From an uncultured Erythrobacter sp. (GTDB taxonomy: Bacteria > Pseudomonadota > Alphaproteobacteria > Sphingomonadales > Sphingomonadaceae): a stretch of DNA of 64,000 nt. The translations under genes and the position numbers were made by a program. The notes below the pieces were generated by a model. It was given only the letters and a program-made list of their open reading frames with translations. It was not told where the DNA came from and ran no database searches. Shown here one piece after another: positions 45,960-55,544 of this stretch. Numbering within the stretch: the first letter of the stretch is position 1; every line of letters starts with the position of its first letter. The stretch covers positions 1,213,501 to 1,277,500 of the forward strand of contig NZ_CANMPJ010000001.1 in the NCBI RefSeq assembly GCF_947499705.1, in the 5' to 3' direction.

Positions 45960-48625
45960 TGATCCAGACGGTCTACCCATTCGGCGGAAGCGCCGCTCAT
46001 GATGACGCTCGCCAGAAGGACAAGACCGTCACCGGCGGGAAGGGCGCGAACCTGGCCGAGATGGCGAGCATCGGGCTGCCGGTCCCTCCGGGTTTCACGA
46101 TCACGACCGAAGAAAGCGTCCGCTACCTCCAGGATGGTGCGGATTTCTCGGAGGAACTGCGCGGCGAGGTTGCGAAAGCGCTGACGCATATCGAGCAGGC
46201 TGTCGGCAAGAGCTTTGGCGATGCCGCCGACCCGCTGCTCGTGTCGGTCCGCTCGGGCGCTCGTGTTTCGATGCCGGGCATGATGGACACCGTGCTGAAC
46301 CTCGGCCTCAACGATGCAACGGTTGAAGGGCTTGCAAGCACCAGCGGAGACGAACGCTTCGCATGGGACAGCTATCGCCGCTTCATCCAGATGTATTCCG
46401 ACGTTGTGCTCGGGATTGACCACGGTCTTTTCGAAGAAGCGCTGGAAATCTGCAAGGAAGACAATGGTTTTTACGCGGATACTGAGCTTTCGGCTGAAGA
46501 CTGGAAAGCGATTGTCGCCGAGTACAAAGGCATCGCTGAAGCGGAGCTGGGCAAGCCATTCCCGCAGGATGTAACCGAGCAGCTTTGGGGCGCGATCCGC
46601 GCAGTTTTCGATAGCTGGGACAGCGACCGCGCCAAGGTCTATCGACGCCTGAACGACATTCCGGCCGATTGGGGCACTGCCGTCAACGTGCAGGCGATGG
46701 TGTTCGGCAATATGGGCGACACCAGCGCCACCGGTGTTGCGTTCACTCGTAACCCGGCGACGGGCGTGCGGGCCTATTACGGCGAGTACCTGATCAACGC
46801 GCAAGGCGAGGACGTTGTCGCGGGCATCCGCACGCCGCAATACCTGACCAAGGCCGCGCGCGAGGCGGCGAATGCCAAGCCGCTGAGCATGGAAGAGGCC
46901 ATGCCTGACGCATACACCGAGCTGGCGCGCGTGTTCGACCTGCTCGAAGGCCATTACCGCGACATGCAGGACATCGAGTTCACCGTGGAACGCGGCAAAC
47001 TCTGGATGCTGCAAACCCGCTCGGGCAAGCGCACGGCCAAGGCGGCGCTGAAAATGGCAGTCGAGATGGTCGGCGAAGGGTTGATCGACCAGAAAGAGGC
47101 GGTGCGCCGGGTCGATCCGATGGCGCTTGATCAGCTGCTTCACCCGACGCTCGATCCTGATGCTGCGCGCAATGTGCTGACCACCGGCCTTCCGGCTTCA
47201 CCGGGCGCGGCGGCAGGCAAGATCGTCCTTGATGCCGATACAGCCGAGCAGTGGGTCAACCGCGGCGACAAGGTGATTCTGGTCCGGGTGGAGACCAGCC
47301 CCGAAGACATTCACGGCATGCACGCCGCGCAGGGTATCCTGACTGCGCGCGGCGGCATGACGTCACATGCTGCGGTGGTTGCGCGCGGGATGGGTAGACC
47401 CTGTGTTTCCGGCGCAAGCGGCGTTTCGATTGATCGCGACGGGCGAACTTTGAGGATTGGCGAGACCGAACTCAAAGAAGGCGATGAAATCACACTCGAC
47501 GGCGCAAACGGGCAGGTGATGCTCGGGATTGTGCCGACTATCGAACCAGAGCTTGTCGGTGACTTTGGGACTTTGATGGTGTGGGCCGACGAGCTGCGCC
47601 GGATGCGCGTGCGTACCAATGCGGAAACGCCAGCGGACTGCAAAATGGCGCGGCAGTTTGGCGCGGAAGGTATTGGGCTGTGCCGGACCGAGCATATGTT
47701 CTTCGACGCTGGCCGGATCAGCGCGGTGCGCCAGATGATCCTTGCTGAAGATGAGGCCGGACGGCGCAAAGCGCTTGAGATGCTGCTGCCCGAACAGCGC
47801 AAGGATTTCACCGCGATTTTTGAAGTGATGGCCGGCCTGCCGTGTACGATCCGGCTGCTTGATCCGCCGCTGCACGAATTCCTGCCGCATGGCGACACCG
47901 AGTTTGCAGAACTCGCGGACGCGACCGGGCTAGGTGTCGACCACCTCAGGCGCCGCGCGGGAGAACTCCACGAATTCAACCCAATGCTGGGCCATCGCGG
48001 TTGCCGACTGGGAATCACATTCCCGGAAATCTACGAAATGCAGGCGCGTGCAATCTTTGAAGCGGTTTGCGCTGTGCAGAAGGCAAGCGGCGAAGCGCCG
48101 TTGCCCGAAATCATGATCCCGCTGGTCGCCACCAAGCGCGAACTGGCGATCTTGCGGGCGCTGGTCGACCGCGTCGCCGAAGAAGTCTTCGAAGAGCAGG
48201 GCGCCCGGGTCGAATACCTGGTCGGCACAATGATCGAGCTGCCGCGTGCGGCTCTGATGGCCGGTGAAATCGCCGAGGAAGGCGCATTCTTCAGCTTCGG
48301 CACCAACGACCTGACGCAGACGACTCTTGGTGTGAGCCGCGACGATTCAGCGCGTTTCCTCGCGCCTTATGTCGACAAGGGCATCTTCCCGCGCGACCCG
48401 TTTGTCAGCCTCGATATCGATGGGGTTGGCCAGCTGGTTGAACTGGCAGCGGAGCGGGGCAGGGGAACGCGGGTTGATATCAAGCTCGGCATCTGCGGCG
48501 AGCATGGCGGCGATCCGGCGAGTATCGCTTTCTGCGAGAAGGTCGGCCTGGATTATGTCAGCGCCTCGCCATACCGCGTGCCGATCGCCCGCCTCGCAGC
48601 GGCGCAAGCTGCGTTGAAAGACTAG
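45959..48625 (+). CDS. ppdK: Pyruvate, phosphate dikinase
   Basis: Interconverts pyruvate, ATP and phosphate with phosphoenolpyruvate, AMP and pyrophosphate. The 888-residue protein has the ATP-binding domain (VTGGKGANLAEMASIGLPVP, SGARVSMPGMMDTVLNLGLN), the swivelling domain with phosphocarrier His470 in RGGMTSHAAVVARGMGRP, and the PEP barrel with EGIGLCRTEHMFFD, GTNDLTQTTLGVSRDD and CGEHGGDPASIAF. Translationally coupled to glyS, an arrangement seen in other alphaproteobacteria. Confidence 0.98.
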   Translation: MIQTVYPFGGSAAHDDARQKDKTVTGGKGANLAEMASIGLPVPPGFTITTEESVRYLQDGADFSEELRGEVAKALTHIEQAVGKSFGDAADPLLVSVRSGARVSMPGMMDTVLNLGLNDATVEGLASTSGDERFAWDSYRRFIQMYSDVVLGIDHGLFEEALEICKEDNGFYADTELSAEDWKAIVAEYKGIAEAELGKPFPQDVTEQLWGAIRAVFDSWDSDRAKVYRRLNDIPADWGTAVNVQAMVFGNMGDTSATGVAFTRNPATGVRAYYGEYLINAQGEDVVAGIRTPQYLTKAAREAANAKPLSMEEAMPDAYTELARVFDLLEGHYRDMQDIEFTVERGKLWMLQTRSGKRTAKAALKMAVEMVGEGLIDQKEAVRRVDPMALDQLLHPTLDPDAARNVLTTGLPASPGAAAGKIVLDADTAEQWVNRGDKVILVRVETSPEDIHGMHAAQGILTARGGMTSHAAVVARGMGRPCVSGASGVSIDRDGRTLRIGETELKEGDEITLDGANGQVMLGIVPTIEPELVGDFGTLMVWADELRRMRVRTNAETPADCKMARQFGAEGIGLCRTEHMFFDAGRISAVRQMILAEDEAGRRKALEMLLPEQRKDFTAIFEVMAGLPCTIRLLDPPLHEFLPHGDTEFAELADATGLGVDHLRRRAGELHEFNPMLGHRGCRLGITFPEIYEMQARAIFEAVCAVQKASGEAPLPEIMIPLVATKRELAILRALVDRVAEEVFEEQGARVEYLVGTMIELPRAALMAGEIAEEGAFFSFGTNDLTQTTLGVSRDDSARFLAPYVDKGIFPRDPFVSLDIDGVGQLVELAAERGRGTRVDIKLGICGEHGGDPASIAFCEKVGLDYVSASPYRVPIARLAAAQAALKD

Positions 48626-49377
48626 TTTTTCCAACCTGTCAGAACGAGAATCTCGAAGGTTTCGACGACTTTGCCGTCGTCCTCCTTCAGCGCGTCGAAC
48701 GCCGTCTTCGCGCGTTCCAGCCAGTCGCGGGTCAACGAGGGAACAGGCGATGTGAGCGAACGGGTCAGGCCATGGTCGCGCAGATCGTTGATCATCCGCT
48801 CAAAGGACGGGAAACGCACGCGGATCGGGTAGGAATCGACCACCTGCCGCTTGAACCCGGCGCGCTCCATGAGGCCCGTCGCTGCGCGGATATCGACTTG
48901 GGGATGGACGCGAGCCGCTGGACGTTCGCCATCGGCTTCGAGCGCGATCTGGCGCAACACCGGCAGGCTTCCAGCACCCGGGAAGGCGGCAATGAACAAT
49001 CCGCCCTCTGCCAAAGCGTTGCGGCCATGGATCAGCGCACCGGGTAGGTCATTGACCATGCCCAGGCCGAGCAGGTGAACAATCAGGTCAAACATCGCGA
49101 CCGGACCCGGTTGCTCTTCGTCGAAGGTGCCGAGCAGCCCGACATTGCCTGCCGTACCTTTGGCGGCGAGTGACGATTGCAGTTCTCCGCTCGCCTCTCC
49201 GACGATCAGTGCCTTGGCCGGTTCGAAGCGCATGAAGTCGAGCCGCTCGGCGATATCCTTCGCCATTGTGTCAGCGAGATACGTCGCCCCGCCGATCGAT
49301 TGACGAGAGCGCGCGCGCGCCCATTTCGCGGCGGCTTGTTTGCGGTCGAAGATGTTCGGGACTTGCGATGTGGCCAT
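48622..49377 (-). CDS. SAM-dependent methyltransferase-like protein (BioC/NDUFAF5 type)
   Basis: A 251-residue protein starting MATSQVPNIFDRKQAAAKWA. Residues about 40-150 form a class I methyltransferase fold, with LDFMRFEPAKALIVGEASG in the place of motif I, FDLIVHLLGLGMVNDLPGAL and AEGGLFIAAFPGAGSL. The start FDRKQAAAKWARARSR resembles NDUFAF5/BioC relatives in alphaproteobacteria that act on complex I. The glycine-rich SAM loop is not canonical, so activity is uncertain. The stop overlaps that of ppdK (convergent). Confidence 0.78.
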   Translation of the reverse strand: MATSQVPNIFDRKQAAAKWARARSRQSIGGATYLADTMAKDIAERLDFMRFEPAKALIVGEASGELQSSLAAKGTAGNVGLLGTFDEEQPGPVAMFDLIVHLLGLGMVNDLPGALIHGRNALAEGGLFIAAFPGAGSLPVLRQIALEADGERPAARVHPQVDIRAATGLMERAGFKRQVVDSYPIRVRFPSFERMINDLRDHGLTRSLTSPVPSLTRDWLERAKTAFDALKEDDGKVVETFEILVLTGWKN

Positions 49378-49433
49378 GTGCGTAGCCCTGACGCGCTTGC
49401 CTCGGGAGTGCAAGATATGCGACTTCTTGGGCC

Positions 49434-50279
49434 ATGGGCATAGGGTCGCGCCTTGGCGCCAATCTGAAAGAGGGACTGAGGCCGATCGTCGATCTGGTCT
49501 ATCCGCCGCGTTGCCCCTTGTGCGGAGATGCCATTGCCGATCAGGGCGGGCTTTGTGTCGAGTGCTGGGCTGAGCTGGAGGTGCCGGGAGAGCCCGCGTG
49601 CAAGAGCTGTAATCGCCCAATGGGCAGCGACGGCACGAAGCGCGACACCGAATGCACGCCTTGCCAGCTCGATCCGCCGCGTCATTCGGGGATTCATGCG
49701 GCGACCCTCTATGACGATGCCTCTCGCAAACTCATTCTGACGTTCAAGCATGGCGGCAAGATCGCGCTTTCACGTTTGCTCGGGAGGCTGATGGCCGCGC
49801 GCTTGCCCGACCCGGTGCAAGGTAAGGAGCCTCTGCTGATCCCGGTCCCTTTGCATAGGCTCAGGCTGTGGGAGCGCGGATACAATCAAGCGGCATTACT
49901 GGCTCGGGAGCTTGAGAAACGTGGCAAGGGAACACTCTTCGTCGATGCGCTGGTGCGCATAAGGCGAACGCCGAGCCTTGGTGGGTTGGGGCGAGAGGAA
50001 CGCGAGCGGGCTTTGCGCGGTGCGATCGCGGCTCGTGCCTCGCGGATACACCGGCTCAAAGGTCGAGACGTCGTCCTGGTCGATGATGTTCTCACCAGCG
50101 GTGCGACAAGCGATGCCTGCGTTGCGGCTTTGCTGGAAGCTGGGGCAGCGTCGGTGCGGATTGCCTGCTTCGCGCGGGTGGTGAGCGGGGTCGGGGGCAG
50201 AGAGCCGTCAGCTATCTTCGCGAAAACACATCCCACAAACGAAACGCCCGAGGTCGTTAAGACCCCGGGCGCCACGTGA
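49434..50279 (+). CDS. ComF family phosphoribosyltransferase-like protein
   Basis: A 281-residue ComF homolog, linked to DNA uptake in naturally competent bacteria and to recombination elsewhere. It has an N-terminal zinc ribbon with Cys in CPLCG, CVECW, CKSCN and CTPCQ, and a phosphoribosyltransferase domain with IPVPLHRLRLWERGYNQA and DVVLVDDVLTSGATSDACV (PRPP loop). Divergent from the methyltransferase gene. Its 3' end contains the terminator of a transcript coming from the opposite strand. Confidence 0.9.
   Translation: MGIGSRLGANLKEGLRPIVDLVYPPRCPLCGDAIADQGGLCVECWAELEVPGEPACKSCNRPMGSDGTKRDTECTPCQLDPPRHSGIHAATLYDDASRKLILTFKHGGKIALSRLLGRLMAARLPDPVQGKEPLLIPVPLHRLRLWERGYNQAALLARELEKRGKGTLFVDALVRIRRTPSLGGLGREERERALRGAIAARASRIHRLKGRDVVLVDDVLTSGATSDACVAALLEAGAASVRIACFARVVSGVGGREPSAIFAKTHPTNETPEVVKTPGAT
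50237..50271 (-). terminator. Rho-independent terminator of the comF-hisI antisense-strand RNA
   Basis: On the minus strand CGCCCGGGGTC, loop TTAAC, GACCTCGGGCG (50271 to 50245), an 11 bp stem whose single mismatch on the plus strand becomes a G-U pair on the minus strand. It is followed by TTTCGTTTG. It overlaps the end of the comF coding sequence. Confidence 0.75.
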
Positions 50280-50412
50280 CGAAATGATGTGGAACCGCTC
50301 TAAAGAGCTCAGACGGCGACCCCCTAACTTCGCCATCAGGATTCCTATCCCTCATCGTTCAATCAGACCTTCCAACACCCCGCTGTTGGCTTGATCCGAC
50401 CACCCCCTGAAC
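50237..50412 (-). ncRNA. Structured small RNA candidate (about 175 nt)
   Basis: Between comF and hisI, the minus strand has a -10 box TATAGT (50423-50418), a predicted start near 50412 and a strong terminator at 50271-50237. The predicted RNA folds well by hand. Domain 1 has outer GUUCA/UGAAC, then UCGGAUC/GGUCUGA (with G-U pairs), then CCAACA/UGUUGG capped by GCGGGG, with a G-rich bulge GGGGGUGG. Domain 2 is closed by GAUG/CAUC and GGAA/UUCC, and includes GGCGA/UCGCC capped by AGUUAGGGGG and GCUC/GAGC. It has no good -35. It does not match tmRNA, 4.5S RNA, RNase P RNA or 6S RNA as I know them. The repeated unpaired G runs are distinctive. Confidence 0.55.
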
Positions 50413-50417
50413 CTGGC

Positions 50418-50423
50418 ACTATA
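50418..50423 (-). promoter_or_regulatory. -10 box of the candidate small RNA
   Basis: TATAGT on the minus strand, about 6 nt before the likely first base of the small RNA. The -35 region at 17-18 nt (TTCGTC) is weak, so an activator or alternative sigma factor may be needed. Confidence 0.45.
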
Positions 50424-50622
50424 CTGCGCCGTTGTCTGGTGGACGAACTCGCTAAAGCTCGTGGAGAGACTTGTTCCAAACAGACCTGCTCAGGTGAAGG
50501 TGAATCCTTGTTCGCCATGGATTTTGGCGCGGGTCTGTGGTTATCGTGCAACAAACAGTCGCATCTGGCGCTCAACTCGTCGATCCGGCAAGATTCAATT
50601 AACCAATTTGGGAGCCGCAACT

Positions 50623-51021
50623 TTGACTGACGTCAATTTGTCTCGCGATGATCGTGAGCACGGGACGCAGTTTGCGCCCAAGTTCGATTCGCTGGGTTTG
50701 CTAACCGCAGTGGTAGTGGATTCGGCTACGGGCGGCGTGCTTGTTGTCGCGTTTATGAACGCGGAATCGTTGGCGAGAACGCGCTCCACCGGGAAGGTGC
50801 ATTTCTGGTCGCGTTCCCGGCAGAAGCTTTGGATGAAGGGTGAGACGTCGGGGCACGTTCTCGAAGTTGAAGAGATACTGGTCGATTGCGATCAGGATGC
50901 GCTGGTGATTTCTGCGAGGCCGGCTGGACCGACATGCCATACTGGCGAACAGAGCTGTTTCTATCGGCGGTTAGATCCCGGTGCTGAAGACACGCGTGCT
51001 CTCGTAAAGGTCAATACTTGA
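50623..51021 (+). CDS. hisI: Phosphoribosyl-AMP cyclohydrolase HisI
   Basis: Opens the purine ring of phosphoribosyl-AMP in histidine synthesis. The 132-residue protein starts at TTG ([16 protein letters not shown]), 8 nt after GGAG; longer frames upstream run through untranslated sequence. Motifs: [61 protein letters not shown] and the zinc ligands in [12 protein letters not shown]. It stands alone, away from other his genes, and has no fused HisE domain. Confidence 0.95.
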   Translation: MTDVNLSRDDREHGTQFAPKFDSLGLLTAVVVDSATGGVLVVAFMNAESLARTRSTGKVHFWSRSRQKLWMKGETSGHVLEVEEILVDCDQDALVISARPAGPTCHTGEQSCFYRRLDPGAEDTRALVKVNT

Positions 51022-51053
51022 CGCTCACGTAAAGGTAAGGTAGTCAGAAGCTC

Positions 51054-51518
51054 ATGGCTACAGCACCTGCTCAACAAACTGATTCGAAAGCGTCCGAAGG
51101 CGAAGGCCGTCGCAACGGCGCGCATCTGGACCGGCCCGACAAGCATGAGCGCGAACAGTTCTCGATCTCCGATCTGACATCGGAATTCGGCTGCACCGCG
51201 CGTGCATTGCGCTTCTATGAAGACGAAGGATTGATCAGCCCGGCTCGAGTTGGCCTGACCCGCGTTTATTCAAAGCGCGACCGGGCTCGTCTCGCGTGGA
51301 TCATGCGGGCCAAGAATGTCGGGTTCAGCCTGACCGAAATCCGCGAGATGATCGACCTCTACGATCTCGACGATGGACGGGTCGAACAACGCCGCGTCAC
51401 GATTGAGAAATGCAGGGCGCATATCGCCAAGCTCAAGGCGCAGCGCGCCGATATCGATTCCTCGATCAAGGAACTGACCGAATTTGTTGGCGAGATCGAA
51501 CAACTCGACCTCGGCTGA
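51054..51518 (+). CDS. MerR family transcriptional regulator
   Basis: A 154-residue regulator with about 34 disordered N-terminal residues, then the MerR DNA-binding domain: FSISDLTSEFGCTARALRFY, EDEGLISPARVGLTRVYSKR, RARLAWIMRAKNVGFSLTEI. A coiled coil follows. It lacks the metal-binding Cys set and is of the type that controls acyl-CoA catabolism genes. It directly precedes an acyl-CoA dehydrogenase gene, its likely target, with 51 nt between them. Confidence 0.9.
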   Translation: MATAPAQQTDSKASEGEGRRNGAHLDRPDKHEREQFSISDLTSEFGCTARALRFYEDEGLISPARVGLTRVYSKRDRARLAWIMRAKNVGFSLTEIREMIDLYDLDDGRVEQRRVTIEKCRAHIAKLKAQRADIDSSIKELTEFVGEIEQLDLG

Positions 51519-51569
51519 CACGCCAAGCAAACAAATAGACACGCAAACGCTCAATAAAGGGATCAAGTG

Positions 51570-53375
51570 ATGCCGACTTATACCGCCCCCACTCGCGACA
51601 CGCGCTTTGTTATCAATGAAATGCTGGATCTCGCCAGCTACGGCAACTTGCCGGGTTTCGAAAACGCATCGCAGGACATGATCGATGCAGTGGTCGGTGA
51701 AGCCGGCAAATTCTGCTCCGAAGTTCTCGCACCGCTCAATCAGATTGGCGACGAGCAGGGCTGCACCCGGCACGAAGACGGTTCGGTCACCACACCAGAC
51801 GGTTTCAAGGAAGCCTATGATCAGCTCGTCGAAGGCGGTTGGACGACTTTGACCGCTCCTGAAGAGTTTGGCGGGCAGGGCCTCCCACACGTGATGGGCT
51901 TCGCGTTTGAAGAGTATATCGGCACCGCCAACCAGGCGTTTGCGATGTATCCCGGCCTTACTGGCGGCGCAGCTGCGGCGCTTCAGGCTGCCGGATCGCA
52001 GGAACTGAAAGACCTCTATCTGCCGAAGATGGTTTCGGGCGAATGGTCTGGCACCATGAATCTGACCGAGCCGCATTGCGGCACCGACCTCGGCATGATC
52101 CGCACCAAGGCTGAGCCTCAGGCTGACGGTTCTTACGCCATCACCGGCACCAAGATTTTCATCTCCGCCGGTGAGCACGATCTCACCAGCAACATCATCC
52201 ACCTCGTGCTCGCCAAGACCCCAGGTGCTCCAGACAGCTCGAAGGGCATTTCGCTGTTCGTCGTGCCAAAGTTCATTCTCGACGAGAATGGCGAGCCGGG
52301 TGACCGGAATGGCGTGTCATGCGGCTCCATCGAGAAGAAGATGGGCATCCACGGCAATGCGACCTGCGTGCTGAACTATGACGGCGCGAAAGGCTGGATG
52401 GTCGGCGAAGAGAACAGGGGCCTTGCTGCCATGTTCGTTATGATGAACGCTGCGCGCCTCGGTGTCGGGCTTCAGGGTCTGGCGCAGGCCGAAGTCGCGT
52501 ACCAGAACGCTGTCACCTACGCGCTCGATCGCCGTCAGGGCCGCGCCCTTTCCGGCCCGGCTGAGCCTGAAGCGCAGGCCGACCCAATCTTCGTGCACCC
52601 GGACGTTCGCCGCATGCTGATGGACGCCAAGGTGTTCAACGAGGGCATGCGCGCACTGTGCCTGTGGGGCGCTTTGCAAGTCGATCTGTCGCACAAAGCG
52701 CAGACCGAAGAAGAGCGCCAGCTGGCTGACGACTTAATCGGTCTGATGACCCCGGTCATCAAGGGCTACGGCACCGACAAAGGTTACGACATCGCGAACA
52801 ACATGCAGCAGGTTTATGGCGGGCACGGCTACGTCAAAGAGTGGGGCATGGAGCAGTTCGTGCGCGATAGCCGCATCGCCATGATCTACGAAGGGACCAA
52901 CGGCGTTCAGGCGATGGACCTGTGTGGGCGCAAGCTTGCATCGAAGGGCGGCCGCGCCGTTCAGGCGTTCTTCGCCGCAATCGACGAAGAGATCGCAGGC
53001 GCCAAGGAAATCGAAGGTCTGGCCGAGATGGCCGGAAAGCTTGAAAAGGCTCTTGGCGAGCAGAAAGCGGCAACCATGTGGTTCATGCAGAACGCCATGC
53101 AGAACCCGAACCACCTCGGCGCAGGCGCGCATCACTACATGCACATCATGGGCATCGTGACGCTCGGCTTTATGTGGCTGAAGATGGCCAAGGTTGCCAC
53201 TTCTGCTTTGGAAGGCTCGCCTGAAGACGCAGCGTTCTATGAAGCGAAACTGACCTCGGCTGCCTACTACATTGAGCGCTTTTTGCCGGATGCAGGTGCG
53301 CTGCGCCGCAAGCTCGAAGCGGGTAGCGACAACATGATGAAGCTGACGGAGGAGGCATTCGCCACCGCAGCTTAA
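51570..53375 (+). CDS. Acyl-CoA dehydrogenase (long, DmdC-type)
   Basis: FAD-dependent dehydrogenase of about 600 residues (601 from the ATG at 51570), the subgroup with N- and C-terminal extra domains that is often annotated as 3-methylmercaptopropionyl-CoA dehydrogenase (DmdC). It has the N-terminal RDTRFVINEMLDLASYGNLP, the substrate region MNLTEPHCGTDLGMIRTKAE, the hinge KIFISAGEHDLTSNI, and catalytic Glu441 in AMIYEGTNGVQAMDL. The extra C-terminal domain includes GAGAHHYMHIMGIV. True substrate may be a fatty acyl-CoA rather than the sulfur compound. A clear terminator follows. Confidence 0.92.
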   Translation: MPTYTAPTRDTRFVINEMLDLASYGNLPGFENASQDMIDAVVGEAGKFCSEVLAPLNQIGDEQGCTRHEDGSVTTPDGFKEAYDQLVEGGWTTLTAPEEFGGQGLPHVMGFAFEEYIGTANQAFAMYPGLTGGAAAALQAAGSQELKDLYLPKMVSGEWSGTMNLTEPHCGTDLGMIRTKAEPQADGSYAITGTKIFISAGEHDLTSNIIHLVLAKTPGAPDSSKGISLFVVPKFILDENGEPGDRNGVSCGSIEKKMGIHGNATCVLNYDGAKGWMVGEENRGLAAMFVMMNAARLGVGLQGLAQAEVAYQNAVTYALDRRQGRALSGPAEPEAQADPIFVHPDVRRMLMDAKVFNEGMRALCLWGALQVDLSHKAQTEEERQLADDLIGLMTPVIKGYGTDKGYDIANNMQQVYGGHGYVKEWGMEQFVRDSRIAMIYEGTNGVQAMDLCGRKLASKGGRAVQAFFAAIDEEIAGAKEIEGLAEMAGKLEKALGEQKAATMWFMQNAMQNPNHLGAGAHHYMHIMGIVTLGFMWLKMAKVATSALEGSPEDAAFYEAKLTSAAYYIERFLPDAGALRRKLEAGSDNMMKLTEEAFATAA

Positions 53376-53395
53376 GCGATTACGATATCGTCACC

Positions 53396-53428
53396 AAAGG
53401 GGCCGGTCCGGGGGGATCGGCCCTTTTT
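53396..53428 (+). terminator. Rho-independent terminator after the acyl-CoA dehydrogenase gene
   Basis: GGGCCG (53400-53405) pairs with CGGCCC (53418-53423) around a 12 nt loop, preceded by AAAG and followed by TTTTT (53424-53428). It lies 20 nt past the stop codon. Confidence 0.85.
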
Positions 53429-53443
53429 CGTCCAAACCTGAAC

Positions 53444-53617
53444 CTAGTCGGCGCCGATCTTGGCGGCGACTTCCTCGATTGAGCCGGTCACAAGCAACGG
53501 TGCACCGCCAACCATGCCCACATTGGTCTGGCCGTTTTCTCCGGTACGCAGCCACGCGATATTCTGCGCGACGACCATGTAATTGCCGCCACGCGATTCA
53601 AGCTTCACGAACTTCAT
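53444..53617 (-). CDS. Small protein of unknown function (57 aa)
   Basis: A 57-residue protein starting MKFVKLESRGGNYMVVAQNI, with VGMVGGAPLLVTGSIEEVAA at the end. It looks like one small beta domain of the FlbD/SwrD kind by pattern, but the match is loose. ATG at 53617 is preferred because the longer frame is not protein-like. It lies 55 nt after the hydroxylase gene on the same strand. Confidence 0.65.
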   Translation of the reverse strand: MKFVKLESRGGNYMVVAQNIAWLRTGENGQTNVGMVGGAPLLVTGSIEEVAAKIGAD

Positions 53618-53672
53618 ACCAATTCTCCGATCTGGCGGACTTTGCGCCTCGCACATCAAGATCGGATTAAGA

Positions 53673-54449
53673 TTACAGCTCGCCGCGCTCTGCCTTTGCG
53701 AAGACTCTTTCCCAGTCCGCAAGATTGCTCTTGGCGTCCTGAACGAAGTGGCTGCGCTTGATGTAGTTCATGGTCGCATTGGCCAACCATGATCCAGGGG
53801 CCTTGAGCGGGCGAGTTATCTGGCAAAGCAGCACAATTCGCGTTTCATCGGTCTCGTTCTGCACTTCGTGTTCGTAAGTGTCGTCAAACACCATCCACTT
53901 GCCTTGACCCCATGTCAGGCGCTGATCGTGGATGCGCATCCAGCACTTTTCTCGTTGCTTGGGTACGACGAGTCCGAGATGTGCGGTCATGAACGCCTTT
54001 GTCACGCCGCGATGCGGGACTATCACCGCTCCGGGTGCCAGAATGGAGAAGAACGCCGAGTTAAGCCCCGGAATATGGGAGAGGAGTTCGGCGGTCTTTG
54101 GTGCACGCGCGATATTCTCCTCTATTCGGTTGCCGTAACCGACGAGAAAGAAGCTGCGCCATGAATTGTCTCGCATGATTCGCCGGTGGTCGGGCGACAC
54201 TTCACGCAGCGGTGGGATTGCGTCGCGATGTTCGAAGATCGCCAGCGCCTCATCTCGGATCGCTTCCCAGTGGCGCGATAGCTTGCTGCTCCAGTCGAAC
54301 TGAGCAGAATCGAGCACCGGATCGTTCGAAATCAACGAACTGTTTGCGATCACCGAATTCATCTTGTGGCGCTGCTTCTTTGCAAAACGGTAATGCAGCG
54401 GCTTGCTGCGATCGTTGGAAAGCAGTCCAAATGCATTCGACAAGCCCAT
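53673..54449 (-). CDS. Aspartyl/asparaginyl beta-hydroxylase family dioxygenase
   Basis: A 258-residue Fe(II)/2-oxoglutarate dioxygenase. ATG at 54449 follows GGAGG with 5 nt spacing. Key residues: iron ligands in PHRGVTKAF and DDTYEHEVQNETDETRIVLL (two His), and the 2-oxoglutarate Arg in the same segment. RDNSWRSFFLVGYG and LSHIPGLNSAFFSILAPGA match bacterial members that hydroxylate peptides or lipid A acyl chains (LpxO-like). The substrate is not known. Confidence 0.85.
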   Translation of the reverse strand: MGLSNAFGLLSNDRSKPLHYRFAKKQRHKMNSVIANSSLISNDPVLDSAQFDWSSKLSRHWEAIRDEALAIFEHRDAIPPLREVSPDHRRIMRDNSWRSFFLVGYGNRIEENIARAPKTAELLSHIPGLNSAFFSILAPGAVIVPHRGVTKAFMTAHLGLVVPKQREKCWMRIHDQRLTWGQGKWMVFDDTYEHEVQNETDETRIVLLCQITRPLKAPGSWLANATMNYIKRSHFVQDAKSNLADWERVFAKAERGEL

Positions 54450-54513
54450 CGCACCCTCCATCTTGCAGCGTGCGACCCGAAGGTGACACTAGTGTGCGAT
54501 GAGGGACGATGCT

Positions 54514-54568
54514 TGTCGAAACGCGACGCTTCACGCCGTTAACGACGACTGGTCGCGACGCTTCGACA
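54514..54568. repeat. Interrupted inverted repeat with direct repeat
   Basis: TGTCGAA/TTCGACA and CGCGAC/GTCGCG form a two-part stem (54514-54527 with 54552-54568); CGCGACGCTTC occurs twice in direct orientation at 54522 and 54554. It lies in the 173 nt gap between cysK and the hydroxylase gene. It may be the cysK terminator or an operator. Confidence 0.4.
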
Positions 54569-54622
54569 GACGAAATGCAGTTTCGGCGAACCGGTTTTCG
54601 TGATCGCCGGAACGCTGGGCGC

Positions 54623-55543
<921 letters not shown>

Positions 55544-55544
55544 A

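Noticed and set aside
50237..50412. tmRNA, 4.5S, RNase P or 6S RNA identity for the small RNA
   Set aside because: No tag-peptide reading frame or tRNA-like ends, no GGAAG-type SRP tetraloop motif, no RNase P core signature, and no 6S-type central bubble with closing stem was found.
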